A DNA stretch of 40,787 nucleotides from Microcystis aeruginosa Ma_SC_T_19800800_S464 (lineage in GTDB: Bacteria; Cyanobacteriota; Cyanobacteriia; Cyanobacteriales; Microcystaceae): the NCBI GenBank assembly GCA_007095785.1, contig SFBL01000023.1:1-40787 (forward strand). Reading direction: 5' to 3'. Below the pieces are notes generated by a model that saw nothing but the letters and a program-made list of their open reading frames with translations, did no database searches and had not been told where the DNA came from. Each line of letters opens with the position of its first letter. The stretch's first letter is position 1. Shown here piece after piece: positions 8,535 through 17,276 of the stretch. A program made the translations under genes and the position numbers.

Positions 8535-11500
8535 ATGATGAAACCCGACTCGGATCATCTCTTTAACGAAGACATCGAACAGTTGTTAGAGAGTTTAGAA
8601 GACAAAGACACCGACGGTAATGAGGCTCTAGACGAACTGAGCTTTTTATTCGAGCAGAGTTCCTCTCCAGCGTCTGGGGCTTCTCTTGGCCAAACCATGT
8701 CTTATTTGACCTCGGAAAGGGAATTAGAGGAACTTTTTGGCGGTAGCATCAATTGGGAAGAATCCGCCAGTAATGATCTTTATTCTACCCGCGGAGCCGC
8801 TCCCAAGTTAGAACCGGAAGATGGGGATGATCTCGCATCTCTGCTGCTGGAAAACCAGTTGGTCGAGGACTCAGAAGCAATTATAATCATCGGCCACCCC
8901 AATTTTTACGACAGCCTCGAAGACTTAGAAGCTTTTCTGGAAAAACCCACGCCACCAGAGCAACCGCCACTACCAGACATCTTGGAATCCCTAGAAGTCC
9001 TCCTCTCGGAATCCACAGCAGGGGACACGGGGGCTGCGGCGGAACCTCTGCAAGGGTTAGAATCACTGGAAATTGCCCCAGAAAGCCTGCTAGAGGATGA
9101 ATTCAAGGATTTAGAAAAACTCCTCGAAGAAACCAATCAGGTGATGGCGGCAAATCCGGTCGCCAGTTTCAGTCCAACGGTCGGGTCAAATAACCTGCGT
9201 CCCCTTGTCAGTAAAGCTTTTGAACAAACGATGCGGGTGCCGATCAAACAATTGGATAACCTCAGCAATCTGATCGGGGAACTGGTGGTTAAACGCAATC
9301 GCCTTGAAGAGGAACAGGATCGCCTGCGTCTGTTTTTAGATAATTTGCTAACCTGCGTCCAAAATCTCAGCGATGTGGGCGGTCGGATGCAGGATCTCTA
9401 TGAAAGAAGCCTCCTAGAAGGGGCTTTACTGGCTAGTCGCAATGCCGGCGGTACCATCGGTTACGGCAGAGTTAAAGGAAAAAATCAGGGCAATTCGGCT
9501 ATGACCGGCGAACTAGATGCCCTAGAGATCGACCGTTTTACCGATTTCCATTTATTATCCCAAGAGATGATCGAATTGATCGTGCGAGTGCGAGAATCGG
9601 CCTCTGATCTTCAATTTGTCGTCGATGAAACCGATCAGGTGACGCGCAGTCTGCGACAGGCCACCAACCAACTACAGGAAGGGATGACCAAATCGCGCAT
9701 GGTTCCCTTTCGTCAAACCGCCGATCGCCTACCCCGGGCAATTCGCGATATTTCCCTGAAACTCGATAAACAAGCCAAATTAAAAGTGGAAGGGGGTGAT
9801 GTTCTCATCGATAAGATGATCCTCGAACATCTCAATAGTCCGATGACCCATCTGGTCAACAATGCGATCACCCACGGTATTGAATCACCCCAAGAACGCA
9901 TGGCCAAAGGGAAACCTGCCCTCGGTACTATCTCTGTCCTGGCATTCCTACAGGGCAATCAAACCGTGATCACCGTTAGTGATGATGGGGCCGGTATTGA
10001 TGCCGATCGGGTTAAACGCAAGGCGATCGAAAAAGGCCTGATCGGCGATCGGGAAGCTGAACACCTCAGTCCCCAAGAAGTCTATGAACTCCTCTTTCAC
10101 CCCGGTTTTAGTACCAAAGATCAGGCCGATGATTTTGCCGGTCGTGGGGTGGGTTTAGATGTGGTGCGTACCAGTTTAATCGAGGTGCGCGGGACTGTGA
10201 CTATTGACTCGGTACTGGGCAAAGGAACCACTTTTACTATCCGTTTACCCCTAACCCTGAGTATCTGTAAGGCGCTCTGTTGTGTTAGTAATCATGCGCG
10301 CATCGGTTTCTCCATGGACGGAGTGGAAGATATGAAGGATTTCCGGGCCAGCGAGATGCAAATCGATCAAGAGGGACGGCGCTGCGTTTTCTGGCAAAAT
10401 ACTTTACTACCCTTCCAACCCTTGAGCGAATTGCTTTCCTACAATCGGCAACTAAGTCGGGGTAGTTTTTACACCGGCAAACAGGAGGAAGACTCTTTTT
10501 CGATCGTGATCCTGCGCGGTGGTAATAATCTCCTCGCGGTACAGGTGGATCAAGTGATTGGTGAACTGGAAATCGTCATCAAACAGATCGAAGGACCGAT
10601 TCCGAAAACGGCTGGGATTGCCGGGGCGACGGTTTTGGGCGATGGTACGGTAATGCCGATCGGCGATGTGTTAGAGTTAATTGACATCGCCAGGGGTCGT
10701 CTGCGTGCCGATAACGGTGGTCTTTGGCGCCAACCTCTCCCTCCCGTAGCGGTGGAAACTAGCCAAAAATCGGAGGCTATGGTTCTGATTGTCGATGATT
10801 CGATTACTGTCCTGGAATTGCTCTCTTTAAGCTTTAGTAAAGCCGGTTATCGTGTGGAACAGGCCCGGGATGGTCAAGAAGCTTGGGAAAAATTACGCGG
10901 CGGTTTGCCCTGTGATATCGTTTTCTGCGATATCGAGATGCCCCGCATGAATGGCCTAGAATTACTGTATAATTTGCAAAAAGACCCCCGATTAAGGTCG
11001 ATTCCCGTGGCTTTATTGACTTCCCGAGGAGCGGAACGTCATCGTCAGATGGCGGCGACATTAGGAGCTAGTGGTTATTTTACTAAGCCCTACACGGAAA
11101 GAGATTTACTCTCGGCGGCTGAAAGAATGATTGCGGGGGAAGTGTTACTAGCTAATAGTATTAAAGCGACTTCTAATCGGCCTTTATCCCCCGATAAAAC
11201 GATTATTGACAGTAATCTTCCTAATTTCTGGGAACAATCGAGTCCTCTGGTGTTGATTGTCGATGATTCGGTAATGGTGCGGGAAATGTTAGCGATTTCT
11301 TTTGTTAAAGCCGGTTATCGCGTTGAACAGGCCCGGGACGGTTTAGAAGCATGGGAAAAATTACGGGCCGGATTAGCTTGTGATCTGATTCTCTGCGATA
11401 TCGAAATGCCTCGTCTGAATGGGTTAGAATTGCTCTCTCGTCTGCAAAGGGATGAACAACTTCAGGGGATACCAGTAGCGATGATTACCTCGCGAGGGGC

Positions 11501-11642
11501 GCAAAAAATGCAGCATCTCGCCGCCGCTAAAGGGGCAAAAGGTTATTTTGTCAAGCCCTATATTGAGGATGTGTTGCTGTCGGCAGCCCGACGTTTAATC
11601 GCTGGTGAGGTGTTAATCCAAAAGGACAGTCCCGTGGATTAG
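8535..11642 (+). CDS. CheA-like hybrid histidine kinase with two receiver domains, no Hpt (PilL-C-like)
   Basis: 1035 residues from ATG 8535, with AGGAA 8 bp upstream. Domains: acidic, low-complexity N-terminus (1-210) with repeated LExLL segments; CheA dimerisation helices from about 235 (VPIKQLDNLSNLIGELV); HATPase with N box HLVNNAITHGIE (about 438) and G box FAGRGVGLDVV (about 536); CheW-like domain (about 575-725); two receiver domains with phospho-acceptor Asp799 and Asp955 (both in CDIEMPR) and a conserved KPY lysine motif. The phosphorylatable His/Hpt domain normally first in CheA is not visible. This resembles Synechocystis PilL-C (Slr0322), whose Hpt is on a separate protein, so it may act in type IV pilus motility or phototaxis. 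That assignment is inference. Confidence 0.85.
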   Translation: MMKPDSDHLFNEDIEQLLESLEDKDTDGNEALDELSFLFEQSSSPASGASLGQTMSYLTSERELEELFGGSINWEESASNDLYSTRGAAPKLEPEDGDDLASLLLENQLVEDSEAIIIIGHPNFYDSLEDLEAFLEKPTPPEQPPLPDILESLEVLLSESTAGDTGAAAEPLQGLESLEIAPESLLEDEFKDLEKLLEETNQVMAANPVASFSPTVGSNNLRPLVSKAFEQTMRVPIKQLDNLSNLIGELVVKRNRLEEEQDRLRLFLDNLLTCVQNLSDVGGRMQDLYERSLLEGALLASRNAGGTIGYGRVKGKNQGNSAMTGELDALEIDRFTDFHLLSQEMIELIVRVRESASDLQFVVDETDQVTRSLRQATNQLQEGMTKSRMVPFRQTADRLPRAIRDISLKLDKQAKLKVEGGDVLIDKMILEHLNSPMTHLVNNAITHGIESPQERMAKGKPALGTISVLAFLQGNQTVITVSDDGAGIDADRVKRKAIEKGLIGDREAEHLSPQEVYELLFHPGFSTKDQADDFAGRGVGLDVVRTSLIEVRGTVTIDSVLGKGTTFTIRLPLTLSICKALCCVSNHARIGFSMDGVEDMKDFRASEMQIDQEGRRCVFWQNTLLPFQPLSELLSYNRQLSRGSFYTGKQEEDSFSIVILRGGNNLLAVQVDQVIGELEIVIKQIEGPIPKTAGIAGATVLGDGTVMPIGDVLELIDIARGRLRADNGGLWRQPLPPVAVETSQKSEAMVLIVDDSITVLELLSLSFSKAGYRVEQARDGQEAWEKLRGGLPCDIVFCDIEMPRMNGLELLYNLQKDPRLRSIPVALLTSRGAERHRQMAATLGASGYFTKPYTERDLLSAAERMIAGEVLLANSIKATSNRPLSPDKTIIDSNLPNFWEQSSPLVLIVDDSVMVREMLAISFVKAGYRVEQARDGLEAWEKLRAGLACDLILCDIEMPRLNGLELLSRLQRDEQLQGIPVAMITSRGAQKMQHLAAAKGAKGYFVKPYIEDVLLSAARRLIAGEVLIQKDSPVD

Positions 11643-11656
11643 CTGAGGTTAACTTG

Positions 11657-12403
11657 CTAATTTGAATTTGTTTTCTGGAAAATCATTAAATGTTGTTGGG
11701 GCAAAGTCTCGATGATTTCTTCTGGCAGTAAACCGATAGCGGCCATTTCTTTTTCTACCTGTCTGCGGGTCATTTTATGAAGGGCCTTGATCGGAATCAG
11801 GGGATTTTCACGACGGTATTCTACTAATACCACCCTACCATCGGGTTTTAAGGATTTGACCAGATTCTCCATCATCTCGCGGGGAGAGGAAAATTCGTGA
11901 TAAGCATCGACCATTAAAGCTAAATCGAGCGCATTTATAGGCAATTTGGGATCGGTTTCTGTGGCGAGAATTGTGGTTATATTCTTCACTTGATTTTCCT
12001 CGGCTAAAAAATCAATTGCCCCTAACATTTCCGGTTGCACATCGACAGCGAAAACTTGTTCTACTAAATTCGCCATAGGAAAACTCAAATAACCTGTCCC
12101 CGCGCCGATATCTGCCACTAGGTCTGTGGGTTTTAAATGTAGTGCGGTGATCAGATCATCGGGTTTTTCCGTGAACCGGCGACTAGGACGTTCTAACCAT
12201 AACATTTCTTGGTGTCCCATGACTTTAGCGATTTCCCGTCCTAGATAAAATTTACCGATACCATCGCGACTATGAAGCGATCGAATCTGATAATATTGCT
12301 GCGGTGGTAAAACTGAAGCATCGTAGGTAAGATTTAATAATCCGAAACTACAGCAAAGCAGCATTAGGCAAGTGACGATAAGAAGAATTGGTTTGGTCAT
12401 CAT
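11657..12403 (-). CDS. Membrane-anchored class I SAM-dependent methyltransferase
   Basis: 248 residues beginning with a hydrophobic segment (KPILLIVTCLMLLCCSFGLL), either an uncleaved anchor or signal peptide; two cysteines follow leucines but the lipobox is poor. The catalytic domain has motif I VADIGAGTGYLSFPMA, an acidic post-I residue in VFAVDVQPEM, and LMVDAYHEFSSPREMM plus VLVEYRRENP, typical of the Methyltransf_11/25 type. Substrate is unknown. The ATG at 12403 is followed by a second Met. The gene converges with the kinase gene, leaving 14 bp between the stops. An exported SAM methyltransferase is odd because SAM is cytoplasmic, so the catalytic part more likely faces the cytoplasm. 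Confidence 0.75.
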   Translation of the reverse strand: MMTKPILLIVTCLMLLCCSFGLLNLTYDASVLPPQQYYQIRSLHSRDGIGKFYLGREIAKVMGHQEMLWLERPSRRFTEKPDDLITALHLKPTDLVADIGAGTGYLSFPMANLVEQVFAVDVQPEMLGAIDFLAEENQVKNITTILATETDPKLPINALDLALMVDAYHEFSSPREMMENLVKSLKPDGRVVLVEYRRENPLIPIKALHKMTRRQVEKEMAAIGLLPEEIIETLPQQHLMIFQKTNSN

Positions 12404-12459
12404 GAGAAACCTGGTGGGGTATCATTGAAATTAGCTACCGAACATTGTACAAAGACAGC

Positions 12460-12488
12460 TTAACAGAAGCACCTAATCAATCTATAAT
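12460..12488 (+). promoter_or_regulatory. Strong promoter candidate for a small transcript
   Basis: TTAACA (12460-12465), a 17-bp spacer and a perfect TATAAT (12483-12488) face right, 600 bp before the next annotated gene. A start point near 12495 is expected. The transcript could end at the hairpin/T-run near 12600-12658. Confidence 0.5.
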
Positions 12489-12599
12489 AGATCGGATACT
12501 CATATCGATTAAAGGTCTTCGTCACCCGATTCAACAAGAGATGATGATTATAGCAGTTATCTTAATGGAGAGGTATGTCAGCAAGAGATGAGAGATGAT

Positions 12600-12658
12600 G
12601 CCCTCTCCGGTTATACTTCATCTTTATGAGAAAAGCTGTAATCAGGGTGAGGGTTTTT
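12600..12658 (+). terminator. Terminator-like hairpin with T-run
   Basis: CCCTCTCC (from about 12601) can pair with GGGTGAGGG (12644-12652; five pairs, a mismatch, two pairs) and is followed directly by TTTTTGC. The loop is long (about 35 nt), so this is a weaker intrinsic terminator, but it closes the transcript predicted from the promoter at 12460. Confidence 0.3.
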
Positions 12659-12881
12659 GCTTGTTGTAACCACTGCTTGTTAATTTACTTTACAATTCTG
12701 GTAGTTTTTGATAACATCTTGGTAAAACGTCTGTGGTTTTCCGCTGGCTAGGGGACGGTTTATATCAAGGATTATCCTAATGTAAGCAATCTTCTCGGCT
12801 TTCTGGAAAACATGGCCGATTAACCTGAAATTTATGGGCATCTTAGATGCTCGATCTTGGTGGGAGTGGTTTGGTATTTTT

Positions 12882-12910
12882 TTGACATTTTAACCTTTCT
12901 ATTTTATTGT
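12882..12910 (+). promoter_or_regulatory. Promoter candidate for the GT39 gene
   Basis: Perfect -35 TTGACA (12882-12887), a 17-bp spacer and TATTGT (12905-12910, four of six). Transcription from about 12917 would give a 165-nt leader containing the repeat at 12949-13080. The rest of the 12404-13084 gap holds no convincing gene. Confidence 0.45.
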
Positions 12911-12948
12911 CTTAAAACCCGAAAGAAAATAATCAAATAAATAACTAC

Positions 12949-13080
12949 TAAGTAGGTAGGCGTTAAAAATTGTCAGACACCCCCCTTATTAAGGGGGATT
13001 AAGGGGGGCTCGGCACCCGCCTTACTAAGGGGTGCAGGGGGGATCGAAGGCAAAATCTATCTTCTATTTAATCTGTTTAA
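12949..13080. repeat. MITE-like interspersed repeat, copy 1
   Basis: It begins TAAGTAGGTAGGCGTTAAAA and shares 47 of its first 49 bases with the copy at 34425, then the GCAGGGGGGATCGAA segment and an AAAATC run. This copy carries an extra 37-bp block that looks like a duplicated module: CCCCCTTATTAAGGGGG is followed by CCGCCTTACTAAGGGG. No coding capacity. It fills the space between the predicted promoter and the GT39 start codon, so it lies in that gene's 5' leader. Confidence 0.65.
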
Positions 13081-13084
13081 TTCC

Positions 13085-14701
13085 ATGCTAAAAACTGAGC
13101 AAATCCAAGTCATTATCTCGAAATTTAAAGATCCCACTCTCTGGTTACTATTTTCTCTATCGGCAATCGTCCTGCTCTGGAAATTAGGACAGAGGAGTTT
13201 AGAAGATTGGGATGAAGCTATATACGCACAAATTTCTAAAGAGATTGTACAAAATGGTGACTGGATAACTCTACATTATGGATATGTGCCTTGGTTTCAT
13301 AAACCCCCCCTATTTATCTGGTCAACCGCTGCTTTTTTTCAATTATTTGGGGTTGACGAATTCTGGGCAAGAGCGGCTTCGGCTTTGTCGGGAGTCGCCT
13401 TAATTGCTATTATCTATTTAATTGGTAAAAAAGTTTATGGATATTGGGCAGGAGTTTTTGCTTCGTTGATTTTGTTGTCCAGTTATCAATTTGTCAATTC
13501 TGCTCGGTTTGGTACCACCGATATGATGCTGACATTCTTTCTATTTCTATCACTTTACGGTTATCTTAATCTTGGCCAAGGCAATCAAAAATGGTGGTAT
13601 TTTATTGGTACTGCTTGTGCCTTGGCTTTTATGGTTAAAGGTTTTGCTGCCATTGTTGCACCAGCTGCCATTATGATAACGCTATTAATTGAAAGGCAGT
13701 TCTTAACTACTTTTAAATCGAAACATTTTTGGCTAAGTATTGTCTTGGCTACCTTGATAATTCTTCCCTGGCATTTAACAGTGCTACTACACCATGGACA
13801 GGCTTTTTTGGATAAATATTTAGGTTATCATGTGGTTGAACGGGCTACCCGTCCCCTAGAGGGAAACAGTGGAGACTTTCTCTCATACTTCCGAACAGTT
13901 ATTAAATTCTTTTTTCCTTGGGTTTATCTAATTCCTTTTGCATTTATCCTCAGCGCAAAAGATACTTTAAAGCCCCATAGCTCGTCGAGAATTCTAATGG
14001 TTTTCTTTCTGGTGGTTTTTAGTTTATATAGTTTGGTATCAACCAAATTAAGCTGGTATATTCTTCCCCTTTATCCGATTTTTGCAATTTTTATCGGTTA
14101 TTTATTTCAAAAGGCACAAACTTCTTCTACTGCTCGTTCGTGGATATTGATTAGTATCGCAACTGTGGCTTTAGTTATTTTTCCTTTAACGCCTCTCAAA
14201 ATTGTTGGTATTATCAGTCCTTCAGTTAAACAGATAGTAGCAGTTTTCTGTTTTGTGATCGCAGCAACTATACTCGTTCTCATTTTACTGAAAAGGCTTA
14301 CTCCTAAATCGGCGACTATTTTACTATTTGCAGTTTTTGTCTTTTCTGGAATCAGAGAAGTTCGAGGACTTTATACCGCAAGAGTAACTCCCCTAGCTGC
14401 TTTAGCAGAAGTGGCTGGGCAAGAGTATTTTAGTAAGAAAAATACCTTAATAATTGCTAAGTTATCTGCTGATCTTAATCACCCCAGTGCCTTATTTTAT
14501 AGTAATAGACCGATTTGGTGGGCGAGGAGTGCCGAAGAACTTAAAACTGCCGTCAATAGCGATAAAAATCATGAAATTATTATGAGTAAAGAAGATTTTG
14601 AGAATTTATCTTCTGACTATGAAATTCAAGTATTATCTGAAAAAGCTAGTTTAGTTTATGCTAAAATTTACCCTAAGAAGTTTCCCGAAATAAATAAGTA
14701 A
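13085..14701 (+). CDS. GT39/ArnT-like membrane glycosyltransferase
   Basis: 538 residues and about 11-12 predicted membrane segments. The first extracytoplasmic loop carries the catalytic acidic pair typical of the ArnT/PMT (GT-C, GT39) fold: EDWDEAIYAQISKEIVQNGD. It is followed by FHKPPLFIWSTAAFFQLFG and a later RFGTTDMMLTFFLFLSLYG, as in family members. Such enzymes transfer sugars from polyprenyl-phosphate donors to lipid or protein outside the membrane; donor and acceptor cannot be named. No good Shine-Dalgarno precedes the ATG. A related membrane protein follows after 75 bp, suggesting a common envelope-glycosylation role. Confidence 0.85.
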   Translation: MLKTEQIQVIISKFKDPTLWLLFSLSAIVLLWKLGQRSLEDWDEAIYAQISKEIVQNGDWITLHYGYVPWFHKPPLFIWSTAAFFQLFGVDEFWARAASALSGVALIAIIYLIGKKVYGYWAGVFASLILLSSYQFVNSARFGTTDMMLTFFLFLSLYGYLNLGQGNQKWWYFIGTACALAFMVKGFAAIVAPAAIMITLLIERQFLTTFKSKHFWLSIVLATLIILPWHLTVLLHHGQAFLDKYLGYHVVERATRPLEGNSGDFLSYFRTVIKFFFPWVYLIPFAFILSAKDTLKPHSSSRILMVFFLVVFSLYSLVSTKLSWYILPLYPIFAIFIGYLFQKAQTSSTARSWILISIATVALVIFPLTPLKIVGIISPSVKQIVAVFCFVIAATILVLILLKRLTPKSATILLFAVFVFSGIREVRGLYTARVTPLAALAEVAGQEYFSKKNTLIIAKLSADLNHPSALFYSNRPIWWARSAEELKTAVNSDKNHEIIMSKEDFENLSSDYEIQVLSEKASLVYAKIYPKKFPEINK

Positions 14702-14776
14702 AAAATCTATTTAATTTAATAGATAAAAATTTATTTAATTCTCTAGCTTGATATTGCTAAAATCTAGGATTAGATA

Positions 14777-16525
14777 ATGAGGAAAAAACTAAAATCTTCT
14801 GCTTACCTGATCATGAATATACTTGTTAGTCTTGCTCGATTACATAGAAAACAACTTAGTTTCGCTCTTCTGGTGTTTTTGATTATAGGTAGCACTTGGT
14901 TAGCTTTCTTATTCGCTCCAGAAAGAACAAATGATGGTCTTGTTCATTTATTTTGGAATAGTTTTTGGGCAGAGCAAGTTAAGTCTGGAGACTTATTCCC
15001 AAAATGGTATGCTCAAGGCTATGGAGGCTATGGAAATGCAGCATTTTTATTCTATCCTCCTCTTTTAAGATATGTAGCTTTTCCCTATCATTTGCTCGGA
15101 TTTTCTCCAGTTGTTGCTCTAAGATTTACCGTGCTAACTATTTTGCTGATCAATATAATTAGTGCCTCAACTTTAGCGGCATATTTATTCAAAATAAGGG
15201 GCATACTTTACTATCAACTAATTATTATTTTAGTAATTAATCCTTACCTATTTTACTGTTTATTTTGGCGGGGTGCTTTAGCAGAGTGCTTGGCTATTGC
15301 TTTAATGCCTTTTTTTGTGACCGCACTTCTAAAAGTTTCTACTAGGATTACTTTTGCTAATGGTTTAGCATTAACAATTACAACTTCTTTGATAGCATTA
15401 GCTCATCTACCCAGTCTGATTATTATATTTTTTTTGTTTGGTATTTATTCGGTAATTATCCTGTTAAAAAATAGAAATTTTCGAGATTTTGTCTGGCGGA
15501 TTCTCTTCTTTATCATCGGTATAATTTTTTCTTTTACGTACTTATTTCCTGCGGTTTTCAATTTAAAAGAAATTCGTCAACCGATAGGGACTTCTTTGGG
15601 TGATTGGGTGGCTTTTGGTAATAACTTTTATCAAAATCGACATACTTTTATCATTAGTATCATTTTCAGCATCTATCTAATTATCTATCTCTTAAGTATT
15701 CGAGCAGTTTGGCAGAGAAGAAATAAATTAGAAAAATTTGATTTTGATCCGGTTGCTCTCATAGTTTTGTCGGGACTGAGTTTATTGATGATTTCACCTC
15801 TTTCTTTACCATTCTACAAAATCATTTTTCCCCTGCAAAAAATCCAGTTTCCCTTTCGCTTTATTGCCGTGGCAGCGGGTTTGGTTTCTACTTTGGCGAT
15901 TCTCTCTATTTCCGTGAATTTTAACCAGTTGAAAAAACGGCTTTTAGTCAGTTTGTTAGTCATTGCTGGTTTGTCTATTCCCCATTATCTTTTATTATCA
16001 AGCGTTCTAACTCCTCTTTACCAAGATTCCCAAGCCAAAGAACAACTCAATAACTTGATTACTGCCAGGATTAAACAGCCATCTTATCAATCTCAAAGAA
16101 CAGCAACGGCTAATTTTTTACCAGTAGAACCAATTAAAGTCGGAGGTAAAGGATTTAATCTAGCGGCCGGTCTCTTAATTGTCCCAGATGTGGTAGATTA
16201 TCTTCCCGCTGCCCTTAGTGAGAAAACGCCTTTCTGGAAATTTCAAGGTAATACCGTTTCTCCTGCTCAAGGTTATCAAGACCATTATGTTCGCAATGGT
16301 GACGGTCAATTAGCTATGGTCAAAGCTTCTTTATATAATCGTATTTGGGATTGCCAAATCGTCTCAGATACTCAGGTTGATCTGGGAATTACTTATTTTA
16401 GTCGCTGGCACTTTGAAACTAATCCCAAGGGAATGATTAGCAGTCAGGGAATCTCTCAGGATGGCTTATTCGCTCTGCAATTAAAACCAGGGAAATACCA
16501 ACTAATTGCTCAATATCGTGATTAA
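14777..16525 (+). CDS. Polytopic membrane protein, PTPS-related/GT-C-like
   Basis: 582 residues with about 11 hydrophobic segments and a C-terminal soluble domain. After the first membrane helix comes NDGLVHLFWNSFWAEQVKSG, then LFPKWYAQGYGGYGNAAFLF and YPPLLRYVAFPYHLLG, the pattern of the 6-pyruvoyl-tetrahydropterin-synthase-related membrane family (PF10131), thought to be GT-C-type glycosyltransferases. The name is historical; nothing suggests pterin chemistry. AGGA lies 6 bp before ATG 14777; an internal Met at 14813 is possible. Same strand as the GT39 gene, 75 bp downstream, so they may be co-transcribed. Actual substrate unknown. Confidence 0.7.
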   Translation: MRKKLKSSAYLIMNILVSLARLHRKQLSFALLVFLIIGSTWLAFLFAPERTNDGLVHLFWNSFWAEQVKSGDLFPKWYAQGYGGYGNAAFLFYPPLLRYVAFPYHLLGFSPVVALRFTVLTILLINIISASTLAAYLFKIRGILYYQLIIILVINPYLFYCLFWRGALAECLAIALMPFFVTALLKVSTRITFANGLALTITTSLIALAHLPSLIIIFFLFGIYSVIILLKNRNFRDFVWRILFFIIGIIFSFTYLFPAVFNLKEIRQPIGTSLGDWVAFGNNFYQNRHTFIISIIFSIYLIIYLLSIRAVWQRRNKLEKFDFDPVALIVLSGLSLLMISPLSLPFYKIIFPLQKIQFPFRFIAVAAGLVSTLAILSISVNFNQLKKRLLVSLLVIAGLSIPHYLLLSSVLTPLYQDSQAKEQLNNLITARIKQPSYQSQRTATANFLPVEPIKVGGKGFNLAAGLLIVPDVVDYLPAALSEKTPFWKFQGNTVSPAQGYQDHYVRNGDGQLAMVKASLYNRIWDCQIVSDTQVDLGITYFSRWHFETNPKGMISSQGISQDGLFALQLKPGKYQLIAQYRD

Positions 16526-16592
16526 GTAAAGGGAAAAAAAATAAATTCCCCGTCTGGGACAGGGAAAACATCTATCTTGATCAACAAAACAA

Positions 16593-17084
16593 TTAGTCTA
16601 AAAATCCCATTAGAGTTTCGGGATCATCGATTTCATTGGAAGCAACGGGACGATTACCCATGACTGTATAAGTTTCGCTAATGTGCAGATGACTCAGAGC
16701 GATCGGACGATTGCCGGAGATCGCTAGAGTGCTACTGATTTCCATACCACTAGAGCCGACAGGACGCAATCCACCGACGGAAGAGTAGGTACTAACCACT
16801 TTCAGATGGCTAACTTCCACAGGACGGCCTCCTGGTAACATTTCATCTTCCGTGAAGTGAAGATGGCTAGTACCAACAGGACGATTTTCGGGTAAGCGAT
16901 GTTCAGGTTGATAGAATTTTAAGGCTTTGGATTCCTTATCGGCACTACCTTTGACCGAAAGGGCGACCACTTCTTTATCTTTGGCGGTTTTAGCTGTAGT
17001 AGCTTTACCGCGTGAGCTGCTGGTCTTTTCTTCTGTGGTTGCTGGGGTTTGAGTCCCGTTCGTTTCTAGATTTTCCACCGTCAT
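16593..17084 (-). CDS. Small repeat protein with five xxRPV units (unknown function)
   Basis: 163 residues. The first 50 are low-complexity, Thr/Ser/Lys/Glu-rich and probably disordered. Residues from about 60 to 150 form five units of roughly 20 residues: ENRPVGTSHLHF, GGRPVEVSHLKVV, GLRPVGSSGMEIS, GNRPIALSHLHIS and GNRPVASNEID, each with an RP[VI] turn and mostly a beta-prone SHLxI strand. The acidic tail is DDPETLMGFLD. No signal peptide or membrane segment. A strong AAGGAG (17094-17099) lies 9 bp before the ATG, suggesting good translation. I recall similar unnamed cyanobacterial proteins but no function. It is transcribed divergently from uvrB. Confidence 0.75.
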   Translation of the reverse strand: MTVENLETNGTQTPATTEEKTSSSRGKATTAKTAKDKEVVALSVKGSADKESKALKFYQPEHRLPENRPVGTSHLHFTEDEMLPGGRPVEVSHLKVVSTYSSVGGLRPVGSSGMEISSTLAISGNRPIALSHLHISETYTVMGNRPVASNEIDDPETLMGFLD

Positions 17085-17276
17085 AACCTGATACTCCTTT
17101 CCGTTAATAGCTTCGGGGAAACGATAAGATTTAAGTTTAGGGTATTCTCGAAGACTTTTAATCTTTTTTTAAAATCCTCTCTAATATTAAGATACATCTT
17201 TCTTTCCCCAAAACCCTATCAGTGTTGGTAATTTGATTGATAATTTATTTTGCCTGTTCTCTACACCTAGCCGCTA

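Noticed and set aside
8429-8536. 36-residue N-terminal extension of the O-methyltransferase
   Set aside because: It would overlap the start of the divergent kinase gene, and the SynOMT-like sequence begins at the ATG at 8428.
12626-12760. Short plus-strand ORF (MRKAVIRVRVF...) in the 12404-13084 gap
   Set aside because: No RBS, it runs through a predicted terminator hairpin, and the composition is not protein-like.
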